A DNA stretch of 58,369 bases, from the NCBI GenBank assembly GCA_019241635.1, contig JAFAWR010000306.1:1-58369 (forward strand), given 5' to 3'. This DNA is from Solirubrobacterales bacterium (GTDB lineage Bacteria > Actinomycetota > Thermoleophilia > Solirubrobacterales > Solirubrobacteraceae). The notes below the pieces were generated by a model. That model saw only the letters and a list, made by a program, of their open reading frames with translations, had not been told where the DNA came from and made no database searches. The translations under genes were made by a program, and so were the position numbers. Positions 7,561 through 15,858 of the stretch are shown piece by piece (position 1 is the first letter of the stretch; the number at the start of each line of letters is the position of its first letter).

Positions 7561-8448
7561 ATGATCTGGCCGGTGCGCCGACTTGCTCTGATCGTCAATC
7601 CGGTGGCCGGCGGCGGTCGCCCGGCCCGCGCCCTGCCCCAGGTCCAGGCCGAGTTGCGGGCGCGGGGCTTCGAGCAGCGCTTCGAGTACACCAAGAGTCT
7701 CGCCCACGCCCGCGAGCTGGCCCTCGAGGCCGCCGCGGCGGGCGAGGTGGCGGTGGCGTTCGGGGGCGACGGACTGATCAGCGCGGTGGCGGGCGCCCTG
7801 TGTGGTTCCGACGGCGTGGTCGGGATCCTGCCCGGCGGCCGGGGCAACGACCTCTGCCGGGTGTTGCGGATTCCGCTGAAGCCGGTCGCCGCCTGTGGCG
7901 TGCTGGCCTCCGGCGTCGAGCGGCGGCTGGATCTCGGGGAGGCCGGCGGGCGGATGTTCGCGGGCATCGCCAGCTGTGGCTTCGACTCGGTGGTCAACCG
8001 GATCGCCAACGAGACGAGGGTGGTTCGGGGCAGCCCGGTGTATGGGTTGGCACTGCTGCGGGCGCTGCCGAGCTGGCGGGCGGCAAGATTCGAGGTTCGG
8101 GTGGACGGCGGCGAGGTCCGGCGGTTCGCCGGGTACTCGGTCGCCGCCGCCAACTCGAGGCAGTTCGGCGGCGGGATGCGACTCGCTCCGGACGCGTCGC
8201 TGACCGACGGGCTGCTCGACGTGGTCATCATCGAGGACATGCCGAAGCTTCGTTTCCTGCGCCTCGCCCCGACCGTGTTCAGCGGCCGGCACCTGCGCTA
8301 CCGCGAAGTCACCGTGGTCCGCGCGCGCGAGGTGCACATCAGCGCCACGGAGGACTTCACCCTGTACGCGGACGGTGAGGCGATCGCTTCGCTGCCCGTG
8401 ACCGTGCGGTTGCTTCCCGGCGCCGTCCGAGTGATCGCGCCGGCATGA
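7561..8448 (+). CDS. Diacylglycerol/lipid kinase, YegS-DagK family
   Basis: The product has 295 residues. LALIVNPVAGGGRPARAL (residues 7-24) is the nucleotide-binding start of the DAGK catalytic domain. AFGGDGLISAV is the GGDG glycine-rich motif, with Leu-Ile in place of the usual Thr, and GILPGGRGNDLCR is the conserved PGG loop. The enzyme probably phosphorylates diacylglycerol or a related lipid at the inner membrane face, recycling lipid for phospholipid or envelope synthesis. The chosen ATG precedes the VRRLALIVNP segment; a GTG 12 bases later is possible. The stop overlaps the murT ATG, making it the first gene of a tightly coupled five-gene operon. Confidence 0.9.
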   Translation: MIWPVRRLALIVNPVAGGGRPARALPQVQAELRARGFEQRFEYTKSLAHARELALEAAAAGEVAVAFGGDGLISAVAGALCGSDGVVGILPGGRGNDLCRVLRIPLKPVAACGVLASGVERRLDLGEAGGRMFAGIASCGFDSVVNRIANETRVVRGSPVYGLALLRALPSWRAARFEVRVDGGEVRRFAGYSVAAANSRQFGGGMRLAPDASLTDGLLDVVIIEDMPKLRFLRLAPTVFSGRHLRYREVTVVRAREVHISATEDFTLYADGEAIASLPVTVRLLPGAVRVIAPA

Positions 8449-9839
8449 CGTTGCTGGCCGCCAAGGTCGCGGCGGCCCGCGCCGTGGGCTCGCTGGCCCG
8501 ACGCGCCGGTCGCGGCGGGGGAACCAGCCTGCCGGGCAAGGTGCTGCTCGCGCTGGAGCCGGAAGCCATTAGAGAGCTCGCGGCGCGGCTGGCGCGCGGA
8601 TCGGTGGTGATCTCGGCCACCAACGGCAAGACGACCAGCGCGGCGATGGTGGCCTCGGTGCTGGCGCGGGCGGGCGTGCCGGCCGTGCACAACCGGGCCG
8701 GGGCGAACATGGCCGGCGGCGTCGCCTCGGCGCTCCTGACTGCGGCGCGCCCGGGCGGTGGGATCTCCGGCGAGCTCGGCTTGTTCGAGGTCGACGAGTT
8801 CTGGCTCGACCGGGTGGTGCCCCAGCTCGAGCCGAGGGGGATCCTGCTCGGCAACCTGTTCCGCGACCAGCTCGACCGCTACGGCGAGCTCGACACGATT
8901 GCCGATCGCTGGGCCGCGGTGGTGGCCGGCGATCAGGCCGGGCGCGCGGCGCGGCTGGTTCTGAACGCCGACGATCCGCTGATCGCCGACCTGGGTCGGG
9001 ATGCTCCGTCGGTCACGTACTTCGGGGTCGAGGATCCCTCGGTGGCGATCCCCGAGATGCAGCACGCCTCGGATTCCAAGCACTGCCGGCGCTGCGGCGC
9101 GGCCTACGTGTACGACGTGGTCTACCTCGGGCACCTGGGCGTGTACCGGTGCACCTCGTGCGGCGCCGCGCGCCCGGCGCCGTCGGTGGCGGCCGAGCGG
9201 ATCGCGCTCGACGGCACGTCGGGATCGTCGTTCGATCTGGTCACGGCCTCGGGGCGCTCCCGGGTGGAGCTGTCGCTCCCCGGGCTCTACAACGTCTACA
9301 ACGCGCTGGGCGCCGCCGCGCTCTGCCTGTCGCTGTCGATTCCGATCGATGTCGTGGTCAGCGGGCTGCGGGAGGTGCAGGCGGCGTTCGGCCGCGCCGA
9401 GCGGATCGCCATCGGGGAGGTGGAGCTCCAGGTGCTGCTGATCAAGAACCCGGCTGGGGCCAACGAGATCCTCCGCACGCTGGTCATTGAGCCGGCCGAG
9501 CTCGATCTGCTCGCCGTGCTGAACGACCGCACGGCCGACGGCCGGGACGTCTCGTGGGTCTGGGACGCCGACTTCGAGATGCTGGCTTCCCGGGTGCGCC
9601 GGGTGACTTGCGCCGGCACCCGGGCCGGCGAGCTGGCCGTGCGGCTGAAGTACGCCGGGGTGCCGCCTGATCGATTGCACGTGGTAGCCGGGGTGGCGGC
9701 CGCGCTGGACGCCGCGCTGGCCGAGGCGCCGTCCGGCCGGTTGTACGCGCTTCCCACCTACACCGCGCTGCTCGAGCTGCGCGGCGTTCTGGCCGAGCGG
9801 GGCCACACGGTGCCGTTCTGGGAGCCCGCGCCGGTATGA
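8445..9839 (+). CDS. murT: Lipid II isoglutaminyl synthase, MurT subunit
   Basis: The product has 464 residues. The Mur-ligase middle domain has the ATP loop ISATNGKTTSAAM (about residues 57-69) and HNRAGANMAGG. An inserted zinc ribbon is evident (CRRCG and CTSCG, about 26 residues apart), a hallmark of MurT. The C-terminal DUF1727 domain carries VLNDRTADGRDVSWVWDADF with the Asp needed for catalysis. With GatD it converts the alpha-carboxyl of D-Glu in lipid II to an amide. It overlaps both neighbours (ATGA). Unusually, a methyltransferase gene separates it from gatD. Confidence 0.93.
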   Translation: MTLLAAKVAAARAVGSLARRAGRGGGTSLPGKVLLALEPEAIRELAARLARGSVVISATNGKTTSAAMVASVLARAGVPAVHNRAGANMAGGVASALLTAARPGGGISGELGLFEVDEFWLDRVVPQLEPRGILLGNLFRDQLDRYGELDTIADRWAAVVAGDQAGRAARLVLNADDPLIADLGRDAPSVTYFGVEDPSVAIPEMQHASDSKHCRRCGAAYVYDVVYLGHLGVYRCTSCGAARPAPSVAAERIALDGTSGSSFDLVTASGRSRVELSLPGLYNVYNALGAAALCLSLSIPIDVVVSGLREVQAAFGRAERIAIGEVELQVLLIKNPAGANEILRTLVIEPAELDLLAVLNDRTADGRDVSWVWDADFEMLASRVRRVTCAGTRAGELAVRLKYAGVPPDRLHVVAGVAAALDAALAEAPSGRLYALPTYTALLELRGVLAERGHTVPFWEPAPV

Positions 9840-10579
9840 GCGTGGTGATCTGGCACGACGTCGAGTGTGGCTCCTACGTCCAGGACCTGCCGCTGTGGCG
9901 CTCGCTCGCCGCGTCCCACGGGGATCCGGTCCTCGACGTGGGCGCCGGTACGGGCCGGGTATCTCTGGATCTCGCGCGGGCCGGGTTCCGCGTCACCGCC
10001 CTGGACCGCGATCCAGAGCTGATCGCCGCGCTCGAGCGGCGGTCGTTGGGAAGAAACCCCAACATAGTCACAGTTTCTTCCCAAGTGACCACGGTGGTCG
10101 CTGATGCTCGGGATTTCACGCTGGACGAGCGGTTCCCCCTGGTCATCGTGCCGATGCAGACGATCCAGCTGCTTGGGGGGCCCGACGGGCGGGCGGCGTT
10201 CCTGCGCTGCGCCCACCGGCACCTGGAACCCGGCGGGGTCCTGGCCGTGGCGCTTTCCGAGGTCCTCGATCTCTACGAGGTCGTCGACGGGATGCCGATG
10301 CCGATGCCGGACGTGCGCGAGGTGGAGGGCGTGGTCTACTCCAGCCAACCGACCGCGGTACGAGCCGACCGACGCGGGTTCGTGCTCGAGCGCCGGCGCG
10401 AGATCGTCGGGCTGGAAGGCGACATGATCGTGGAGGAGAACGTCATCCGGCTCGACCGGCTGACCGTCCGGGGGCTCGAGCGCGAGGGCGTCGCCGTCGG
10501 CTTCACGCGCGGAGGGCGGGCGCATGTGCCGGCCACCGAGGACTACTCGGGCAGCGAGGTGGTGATCCTGAGTGCCTGA
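9836..10579 (+). CDS. Class I SAM-dependent methyltransferase inside the murT-gatD operon
   Basis: The product has 247 residues. Motif I PVLDVGAGTGRVSLDLARAG (about residues 30-49) and the acidic VTALDRDPELIAAL form the SAM site. IVPMQTIQLLGGPDGRAAFLR and HLEPGGVLAVALSE match small-molecule/glycine methyltransferase-like enzymes. The C-terminal half is a beta-rich lid (VLERRREIVGLEG). It overlaps murT by 4 bases and gatD by 8. About a dozen residues around SLGRNPNIVTVSSQV are encoded by a perfect 12-bp inverted repeat (10046-10084) inserted where homologues normally have a short loop. The substrate is unknown; a peptidoglycan or lipid precursor is only a guess from context. Confidence 0.85.
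   Translation: MSVVIWHDVECGSYVQDLPLWRSLAASHGDPVLDVGAGTGRVSLDLARAGFRVTALDRDPELIAALERRSLGRNPNIVTVSSQVTTVVADARDFTLDERFPLVIVPMQTIQLLGGPDGRAAFLRCAHRHLEPGGVLAVALSEVLDLYEVVDGMPMPMPDVREVEGVVYSSQPTAVRADRRGFVLERRREIVGLEGDMIVEENVIRLDRLTVRGLEREGVAVGFTRGGRAHVPATEDYSGSEVVILSA
10046..10084. repeat. Intragenic 12-bp perfect inverted repeat, 15-base loop
   Basis: TTGGGAAGAAAC (10046-10057) and GTTTCTTCCCAA (10073-10084) are exact reverse complements around a 15-base loop. The segment is strikingly AT-rich compared with its surroundings and keeps the frame open. It looks like a small palindromic element inserted in frame into a surface loop of the methyltransferase. I see no second copy in this window. Confidence 0.75.
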
Positions 10580-11300
10580 GCTACGCGTGTGCGCGCTCTA
10601 CCCGGACCTGATGAACATCTACGCCGACCGCGGAAACCTGCTGGTTCTCGAACGCCGCTGCCGGTGGCGCGGGATCGACTTCAGCGTGACCGGCAGCGGC
10701 CTGGGCGACCGCCTGGACCCCGACGTGGCCGATCTGTTCTACATCGGCGGCGGTCAGGACCGTGACCAGACGCTGTGCGCGCGCGACATGGCGGAGATCA
10801 AACGCGACGCGCTTCACGCCGCCGCGGCGCGCGGGGCGGTGATCCTCGCCGTGTGCGGCGGCTATCAGCTGCTCGGCCATTCCTACCAGCTCGGCGAGGA
10901 GACGCTTCCCGGGGTCGGACTGGTCGACCTGATCACGGTTCGCTCGGACGCCCCTCGCCTGATCGGAAACGCCGCGATCGAGGTCGAGCTCGAGCCGGGG
11001 GCGCCGCGCGTGCTGGCCGGGTTCGAGAACCACGGCGGGAGGACCCGGCTCGGGGCCGGCGCGACGCCGCTCGGCCGGCTGCTCAGAGGCCACGGCAACA
11101 ACGGTGAGGACGGCCACGAGGGGGTGCGTCGCGGCAACGTGATCGGGACGTATCTCCACGGCCCGCTGCTGCCCAAGAACGTCTGGTTCGCCGACTGGCT
11201 GATCCGGGCCGCGCTCGGGCTCGGCGAGCCGCTCGCCCCGCTCGACGACCGCCTCGAGGCCGCCGCCCATGCCGAGGCGCGGCAGGCCGCCGGAGTGTGA
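10572..11300 (+). CDS. gatD: Lipid II isoglutaminyl synthase, GatD glutamine amidotransferase subunit
   Basis: The product has 242 residues with the CobB/CobQ-like class I glutamine amidotransferase fold. The nucleophile is Cys95 in LAVCGGYQLLGH and the catalytic His lies in GTYLHGPLLPKN (about 195). LYPDLMNIYADRGN is the N-terminal signature of GatD. It supplies ammonia from glutamine to MurT for amidation of D-Glu in lipid II. The GTG start overlaps the end of the methyltransferase by 8 bases, and its stop overlaps the next start (GTGA), so expression is coupled across the operon. Confidence 0.93.
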   Translation: MPELRVCALYPDLMNIYADRGNLLVLERRCRWRGIDFSVTGSGLGDRLDPDVADLFYIGGGQDRDQTLCARDMAEIKRDALHAAAARGAVILAVCGGYQLLGHSYQLGEETLPGVGLVDLITVRSDAPRLIGNAAIEVELEPGAPRVLAGFENHGGRTRLGAGATPLGRLLRGHGNNGEDGHEGVRRGNVIGTYLHGPLLPKNVWFADWLIRAALGLGEPLAPLDDRLEAAAHAEARQAAGV

Positions 11301-12358
11301 GACCCTGCGTTTCGATGGCGCGCGGGGCACCCTCAACCGCCGGACCGCTGGCCCTCGGGATGGCCTGCGCGCTCGCCGCGCTGGGCCTGGTCGGCTGCGG
11401 TAACGAATCGCGCTCGGCGACCGCGCTGGCCCCGAGCACGCCGGCCGTGTCGACGACCACGGTCACGACCACCGCCACCACCACGACCACGACCACGGTG
11501 ACGCTCCCGGGCGTGGGCAAGCCGCCGATCACCATCGGCGATGAGAACACGCCCGAGCAGTTCATCCTCGGCCAGCTCTACTACCAGGCCCTCAAGGCCC
11601 AGGGATTCCCGGTCACGCTCAATCAGAGCATCGGCCCGCCGCAGGTCGTCATGCAGGCCCTGGCCACCGGTCAGCTGGCCATGTACCCCGAGTACCTGAA
11701 CACCTGGGACCAGGAGGTGGCCGGGATCCAGGAGCAGTTCCACTCGCGCTCGGCGGCCTACCTGGCCGGCCAGCGCTATGCCCAGCAGCACGGGCTGACG
11801 CTCCTGGACCCGACGCCGTTCAGCGACACCGACGCGATCGGGGTGTCGTTCGACTATGCGGTCGAGAACCAGGTCCAGACGATCTCGGATCTGATCAGCG
11901 TGACGCCCCAGCTGACCATCGGCGGACCGCCTCAGTTCCAGCAGAGCTCGACCGGCCTGCCCCTGCTCGAGAACACCTACGGGGTTGTCCCGTCGGCGTT
12001 CAAGCCGCTCGAGATCGGCGCCCAGTATCAGGCGCTCGACCAGGGAGCGGTGCAGGCCGCAGTGGTCCAGACCACCGATCCCCAGCTCCTCACCGGGAGC
12101 TATCCGCTGCTCCGCGATCCGGCAAACGTGTTCGGGTGGGGCAATGTCGTCCCGGTGGCCTCGGCGCAGGCCCTGGCCGCCGAGGGCCCGGTGTTCGCGG
12201 CCACGATCAACCGCGTGAGCGCGCTGCTCTCACTCGACACGATGCGCGAGCTGAACGCCCAGGTCGTTCTCTATAACCAGGACCCGGCGACGGTGGCCCA
12301 GCAATTCCTCCAGGCCCAGGGGATCCTGCCCGCGACGTCGTCATCGAACGGCGGCTAA
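11297..12358 (+). CDS. Osmoprotectant (glycine betaine/choline-type) ABC substrate-binding lipoprotein
   Basis: The product has 353 residues. The signal peptide ends in the lipobox LVGC (Cys about 34), followed by a Thr-rich stretch of about 30 residues (VSTTTVTTTATTTTTTTVTL) that acts as a flexible wall-spanning tether. The remainder fits the OpuAC/ProX type II binding-protein fold: ITIGDENTPEQFILGQLYYQAL, MQALATGQLAMYPEYLNTW, then LLRDPANVFGWGNVVPV. No permease or ATPase gene lies next to it, so it is an orphan component or serves a system elsewhere. GTG 11297 overlaps the gatD stop. The final genes of the operon are convergent with dut, 19 bases apart. Confidence 0.85.
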   Translation: MRPCVSMARGAPSTAGPLALGMACALAALGLVGCGNESRSATALAPSTPAVSTTTVTTTATTTTTTTVTLPGVGKPPITIGDENTPEQFILGQLYYQALKAQGFPVTLNQSIGPPQVVMQALATGQLAMYPEYLNTWDQEVAGIQEQFHSRSAAYLAGQRYAQQHGLTLLDPTPFSDTDAIGVSFDYAVENQVQTISDLISVTPQLTIGGPPQFQQSSTGLPLLENTYGVVPSAFKPLEIGAQYQALDQGAVQAAVVQTTDPQLLTGSYPLLRDPANVFGWGNVVPVASAQALAAEGPVFAATINRVSALLSLDTMRELNAQVVLYNQDPATVAQQFLQAQGILPATSSSNGG

Positions 12359-12377
12359 CCGGATCCGGCCCGCGCCG

Positions 12378-12806
12378 CTAACCGCTCGAGCCGAACCCCC
12401 CGCCGCCCCGCTCGGAGACCGCCAGCTCCTCCACCTCCTCGACCGCGGGCGTCTGGACCCTGACCAGCACGAGCTGGGCGATCCGGTCGCCGGCGGCGAT
12501 TCTGAACACCTCGTCGCGGTCGGTGTTCAGCAGGAGCACGCGGATCTCGCCGCGGTAGCCGGAGTCGATCAGGCCGGGCGCGTTGACCAGCGCGATCCCG
12601 TGCCGGGCGGCCAGGCCCGAGCGCGCCAGCACCAGGCCGGCTTCTCCATCGGGAATCTCGACCGCGATCCCGGTGGGGATGGACGCGCGCCTGCCGGGTT
12701 CGAGCACCGCATCCTCCAGCGCGTAGAGATCGAGGCCCGCGTCGCCCGGGTAGGCGCGGGTCGGCAGCCGCGCGCGGCCGTCCAGCCGGCGCACCTTGAG
12801 CGTCAT
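12378..12806 (-). CDS. dut: Deoxyuridine 5'-triphosphate nucleotidohydrolase
   Basis: The product has 142 residues and hydrolyses dUTP to dUMP and pyrophosphate, keeping uracil out of DNA. The five trimeric dUTPase motifs are recognisable: YPGDAGLDLYAL (1), LVLARSGLAARHG (2), NAPGLIDSGYRGEI (3), FRIAAGDRIAQLVLV (4), and the C-terminal Gly-rich ERGGGGFGSSG (5), which is Arg-poor compared with the usual RGxxGFGS form. The ATG overlaps the hflX stop by 4 bases, so both are probably one transcript. Confidence 0.95.
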   Translation of the reverse strand: MTLKVRRLDGRARLPTRAYPGDAGLDLYALEDAVLEPGRRASIPTGIAVEIPDGEAGLVLARSGLAARHGIALVNAPGLIDSGYRGEIRVLLLNTDRDEVFRIAAGDRIAQLVLVRVQTPAVEEVEELAVSERGGGGFGSSG

Positions 12807-14113
12807 GCGTAGGGCCGGCTGAGCGCGAACTCCTGGTAGCGCGCAGCCACCGGGCCCGGCAGACGTGCCATGACCCGCACCCCATCGGGGGTGTCCTCAC
12901 GCTCGAGGTCCCCGGCGAGGTGATGCAGCTCGGCCAGCCGCGCCCCCGATTCGTAGGGGATCAGCAGCTCGACGTCCTGGAGCGTGCGGGCGAACTCGTC
13001 CTCGATGCGCTGAACGAGCCCGTCGATGCCCTCGCCGGTGATCGCCGAGACCAGCACCGCGCCAGGGTGACGACGCTGGAGCTCGGCCCGTCGCTCCTCG
13101 TCGATCCGGTCGGCCTTGGCCAGGACGAGGATCTCGGGCACCGCATCGGCGTTGATCTCGGCCAGGACATCCTCGACCGCCGCGGTCATGGCCAGCAGCT
13201 CGTCTTCGGGCACCGAGGCGTCGACCACGTGGAGGATCAGGTCGGCCAGCCGCGTCTCCTCGAGCGTGGCGCCGAACGCCTCGACGAGCTGGTGAGGAAG
13301 CTTCCGGATGAACCCGACCGTGTCGGTCAGCAGATAGTCGCGCCCACCGGCGCGCAGGAGCCGGGTCGTCGGATCCAGCGTGTGAAACAGCCGGTCACGG
13401 ACGCCGACGGTCGATCCGGTCAGCGCGTTGAGCAGCGTCGACTTGCCCGCGTTGGTGTAGCCGGCCAGCGCCACGGAGGGCAGATGGGTGCGCTCGCGCT
13501 CGGCCCGCATCACCGAGCGGCTCGAGCGGACATGCCCGAGCTTTCGCTTCAGGGCGGAGATCCGGTCCCGGGCCAGGCGCCGGTCGGTCTCGATCTGCGT
13601 CTCGCCCGGTCCGCGCGTTCCGATGCCGCCGTCCATGCGCCCGGCGCCCAGACGCTCCAGGTGCGACCACAGGCCGCGCATCCTGGCCAGGTTGTATTCG
13701 AGCTGAGCCAGCTCGACCTGGAGCTTGCCCTCCGCGGTGTGCGCGTGGGAGGCGAAGATGTCGAGGATGATCGCCGTGCGGTCGATCACCGGCAGCCCGA
13801 GCGCCGCCTCCAGATTGCGCTCCTGGCGCGGGGAGAGCTCGTCGTCGCAGGCGACCAGGTTGGCGTCCGAGCGGGACAGCTCGGCCTTCAGCTCGTCGAG
13901 CTTGCCCGGTCCGAGATAGGTGTTGGGATGCGGGTGATCGCGGCGCTGGATGAGCTCGCCGACGCCGGCCACGCCCGCCGTGCGCAGGAGCTCGCGCAGC
14001 TCGGCGAGCTGCTCCTCGTCGCCCTCCGGGACCACCGCGACCAGGTACGCGCGCTGGCGGGCCCGGCGGCCGTTCAACGCCGCCTGGGTGCTTGGGGGTT
14101 GGTCTCGCTGCAC
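12803..14113 (-). CDS. hflX: Ribosome-associated GTPase HflX
   Basis: The product has 436 residues. The N-terminal HflX domain contains HPNTYLGPGKLDELK and CDDELSPRQERNLE. The glycine-rich linker MDGGIGTRGPGETQIETDRR is diagnostic. The G domain follows, with G1 GYTNAGKSTLLN, G3 DTVGFIRKLP and G4 LAKAD in place of NKxD. HflX binds 50S/70S ribosomes and splits stalled ribosomes under stress. The GTG start lacks a clear ribosome site. The gene sits beside dapF/dapL and miaA as in many bacteria, and dut follows with an overlap. Confidence 0.95.
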   Translation of the reverse strand: MQRDQPPSTQAALNGRRARQRAYLVAVVPEGDEEQLAELRELLRTAGVAGVGELIQRRDHPHPNTYLGPGKLDELKAELSRSDANLVACDDELSPRQERNLEAALGLPVIDRTAIILDIFASHAHTAEGKLQVELAQLEYNLARMRGLWSHLERLGAGRMDGGIGTRGPGETQIETDRRLARDRISALKRKLGHVRSSRSVMRAERERTHLPSVALAGYTNAGKSTLLNALTGSTVGVRDRLFHTLDPTTRLLRAGGRDYLLTDTVGFIRKLPHQLVEAFGATLEETRLADLILHVVDASVPEDELLAMTAAVEDVLAEINADAVPEILVLAKADRIDEERRAELQRRHPGAVLVSAITGEGIDGLVQRIEDEFARTLQDVELLIPYESGARLAELHHLAGDLEREDTPDGVRVMARLPGPVAARYQEFALSRPYA

Positions 14114-14229
14114 AAAAGCTGATGGTAGCTTCGGTCCTAGACGCTTAATGTCTACCCGTCCACCGAATCGATGTCGGTAGCGACCGCGTTAAGACGCTCG
14201 CAATCACCAGCAAACGAGGAGGCAGATCG

Positions 14230-14682
14230 ATGCTGAAAATCAGGGGACGGACGGCGCTCGCGCTGGTTGCCGTGGCGCTGTGCAGCCTCGGCGCGGCGGG
14301 CGCCGCCGGAGCGGTCGGCTCCGGGCCCACGCTCATCTCACCCCACCACGGGCAGCGCGTGGGACCCGGCAAGATCCGGATGGTCGTGAGCTCGCCGACC
14401 TTCCCGGTGTTCGCCCAGATCAGCCCGCGGCGCAAGCTGAACGGGGCGGGGCATCTGGCGCAGTGCCTTGCGGTGCGCCACCGCTGCGACTTCATCGAGC
14501 TCCTGCCGTGGAAGGGCCATCCGAACAAGTACATCTGGGTCTCGTCCGGATTCGCCTCGCCGGGCTTCTGGGCCACCACCCCCGGCCGCTACTACTGGCA
14601 GGCCCACTACAACGACTGCGCGGCGACCGAGGTCGACTCGTGCCGGGTGGTGAGCGCGATCGGCTCTTTCCGGGTGCGCTGA
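14230..14682 (+). CDS. Small secreted protein, unknown function
   Basis: The product has 150 residues with a strong GAGGAGG ribosome site 7 bases before the ATG. Residues 1-28 form a signal peptide ending AGAVG. The mature protein begins GPTLISPHHGQRV, a beginning typical of Ig-like or fibronectin-like beta domains on actinobacterial exported proteins, and has four cysteines (CLAVRHRC, NDC, DSC) that could form two disulfides. Function unknown. It is convergent with dapL; the palindrome CAGCTATAGCTG at 14695-14706 covers the dapL stop codon and may help termination on both strands. Confidence 0.75.
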   Translation: MLKIRGRTALALVAVALCSLGAAGAAGAVGSGPTLISPHHGQRVGPGKIRMVVSSPTFPVFAQISPRRKLNGAGHLAQCLAVRHRCDFIELLPWKGHPNKYIWVSSGFASPGFWATTPGRYYWQAHYNDCAATEVDSCRVVSAIGSFRVR

Positions 14683-14697
14683 GCTGAGCAGCCCCAG

Positions 14698-15858
14698 CTA
14701 TAGCTGCCGGATGCGCTCGACCGCCTCGAGCAGCCGGTCGTCGGGCGTGGTCAGCGAGATCCTGAAGTAGCCCTCGCCGCTGGTGCCGTAGGCGCCACCG
14801 GGCGAGATGATCACGCCGGCTTCCTCGAGCACGTGCTCGCAATAGGCGGCCGAGGATTCGAAGCCCGCGGGGATCGGGGCCCAGATGTAGATCGTCCCCT
14901 TGGGCGGGGTGACCTCGACCCCGGCCTGGGTGAGCGCGTCGCAGACGAGGTCGCGCCGGCGCTTGTAGATCGCGTTCATCTCGCGCTTGGCGCCCTCCAG
15001 CTCCGGCCCCAGGGCGGCGGCGCCCGCGAGCTGGACGGCTTCGAAGTTGCCGGAGTCGATGTTCGACTTCAGGTGCCAGTAGTGCTCGATCGCCTCGGCG
15101 TTGCCGACGATCGCCGCGCAGCGCCAGCCGGTCATGTTGTAGCCCTTCGACAGCGAGAACACCTCGACCCCGACCTCCTTGGCCCCCGGCGTCTCCAGGA
15201 AGGACGGCGCGACGTATCCGTCGTAGGTGGTCTCGCTGTAGGCGTTGTCGTGGACGGCCAGGACGTCGTGCTCGCGGGCGAAGGCGACCACCTCCTCGAA
15301 GAACCCGGCCGGGACGATTGATCCGGTCGGGTTGTTCGGGTAGTTGACGAACATCAGCCGGGCCCGCTCGAGGTCCTCGCCGGCGATCGCCCCGAGATCG
15401 GGGGCGAAATCGCGCTCGGCCAGCAAAGGCATGAGCACCGGCCGGCCACCGGCGAGCAGCGGCCCGCCGGTGTAGACGGGATAGCCGGGGTCCGAGGCCA
15501 GCGTGACGTCGCCGGGGTCGAGGAAGGCCAGGTTGAGGTTGAAGATGCACTCCTTGGCGCCGATCGCCGCCATCACCTCGGTCTCCGGGTCGAGCTCCAC
15601 GCCGAACCGACGGGCGTAGAACGCGGCCACGGCCTCACGGAACTCCTGGCGCCCGCGGTTGCTCGGATACTGGTGGGTGCTCGGATCGGTGACCGCGCGC
15701 TGCATCGCCGCGACGATCTGTGGATACGTCGGGGTGTCCGGATCCCCGATCCCCAGGCTGATCACGTCGACGCCGGCGGCGCGCTTGGCGCGGACCTTGC
15801 GCTCGAGCTCGGCGAACATGTACGGGGGGATCAGGTCCAGGCGGCTACTGCGTCGCAT
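14698..15858 (-). CDS. dapL: LL-diaminopimelate aminotransferase
   Basis: The product has 386 residues, fold type I PLP aminotransferase. SLGIGDPDTPTYPQIVAAM, HQYPSNRGRQEFREAVA and VNYPNNPTGSIV are typical of DapL/aspartate aminotransferase-like enzymes, and the Schiff-base lysine is in FSLSKGYNMTGWR. DapL converts tetrahydrodipicolinate to LL-DAP in one step with glutamate, bypassing the succinylase route. ATG 15858 has AGGAG five bases upstream and lies inside the dapF end (14-base overlap ATG...TAG), so the pair is coupled. The overlap with a DapF homologue supports the DapL assignment over a generic aminotransferase. Confidence 0.88.
   Translation of the reverse strand: MRRSSRLDLIPPYMFAELERKVRAKRAAGVDVISLGIGDPDTPTYPQIVAAMQRAVTDPSTHQYPSNRGRQEFREAVAAFYARRFGVELDPETEVMAAIGAKECIFNLNLAFLDPGDVTLASDPGYPVYTGGPLLAGGRPVLMPLLAERDFAPDLGAIAGEDLERARLMFVNYPNNPTGSIVPAGFFEEVVAFAREHDVLAVHDNAYSETTYDGYVAPSFLETPGAKEVGVEVFSLSKGYNMTGWRCAAIVGNAEAIEHYWHLKSNIDSGNFEAVQLAGAAALGPELEGAKREMNAIYKRRRDLVCDALTQAGVEVTPPKGTIYIWAPIPAGFESSAAYCEHVLEEAGVIISPGGAYGTSGEGYFRISLTTPDDRLLEAVERIRQL

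Noticed and set aside
5806-8337. 843-residue minus-strand frame as an extended LeuA
   Set aside because: Homology begins at ATG 7398 with a strong ribosome site; the upstream part is Arg/Pro/His-rich shadow sequence opposite the lipid kinase gene.
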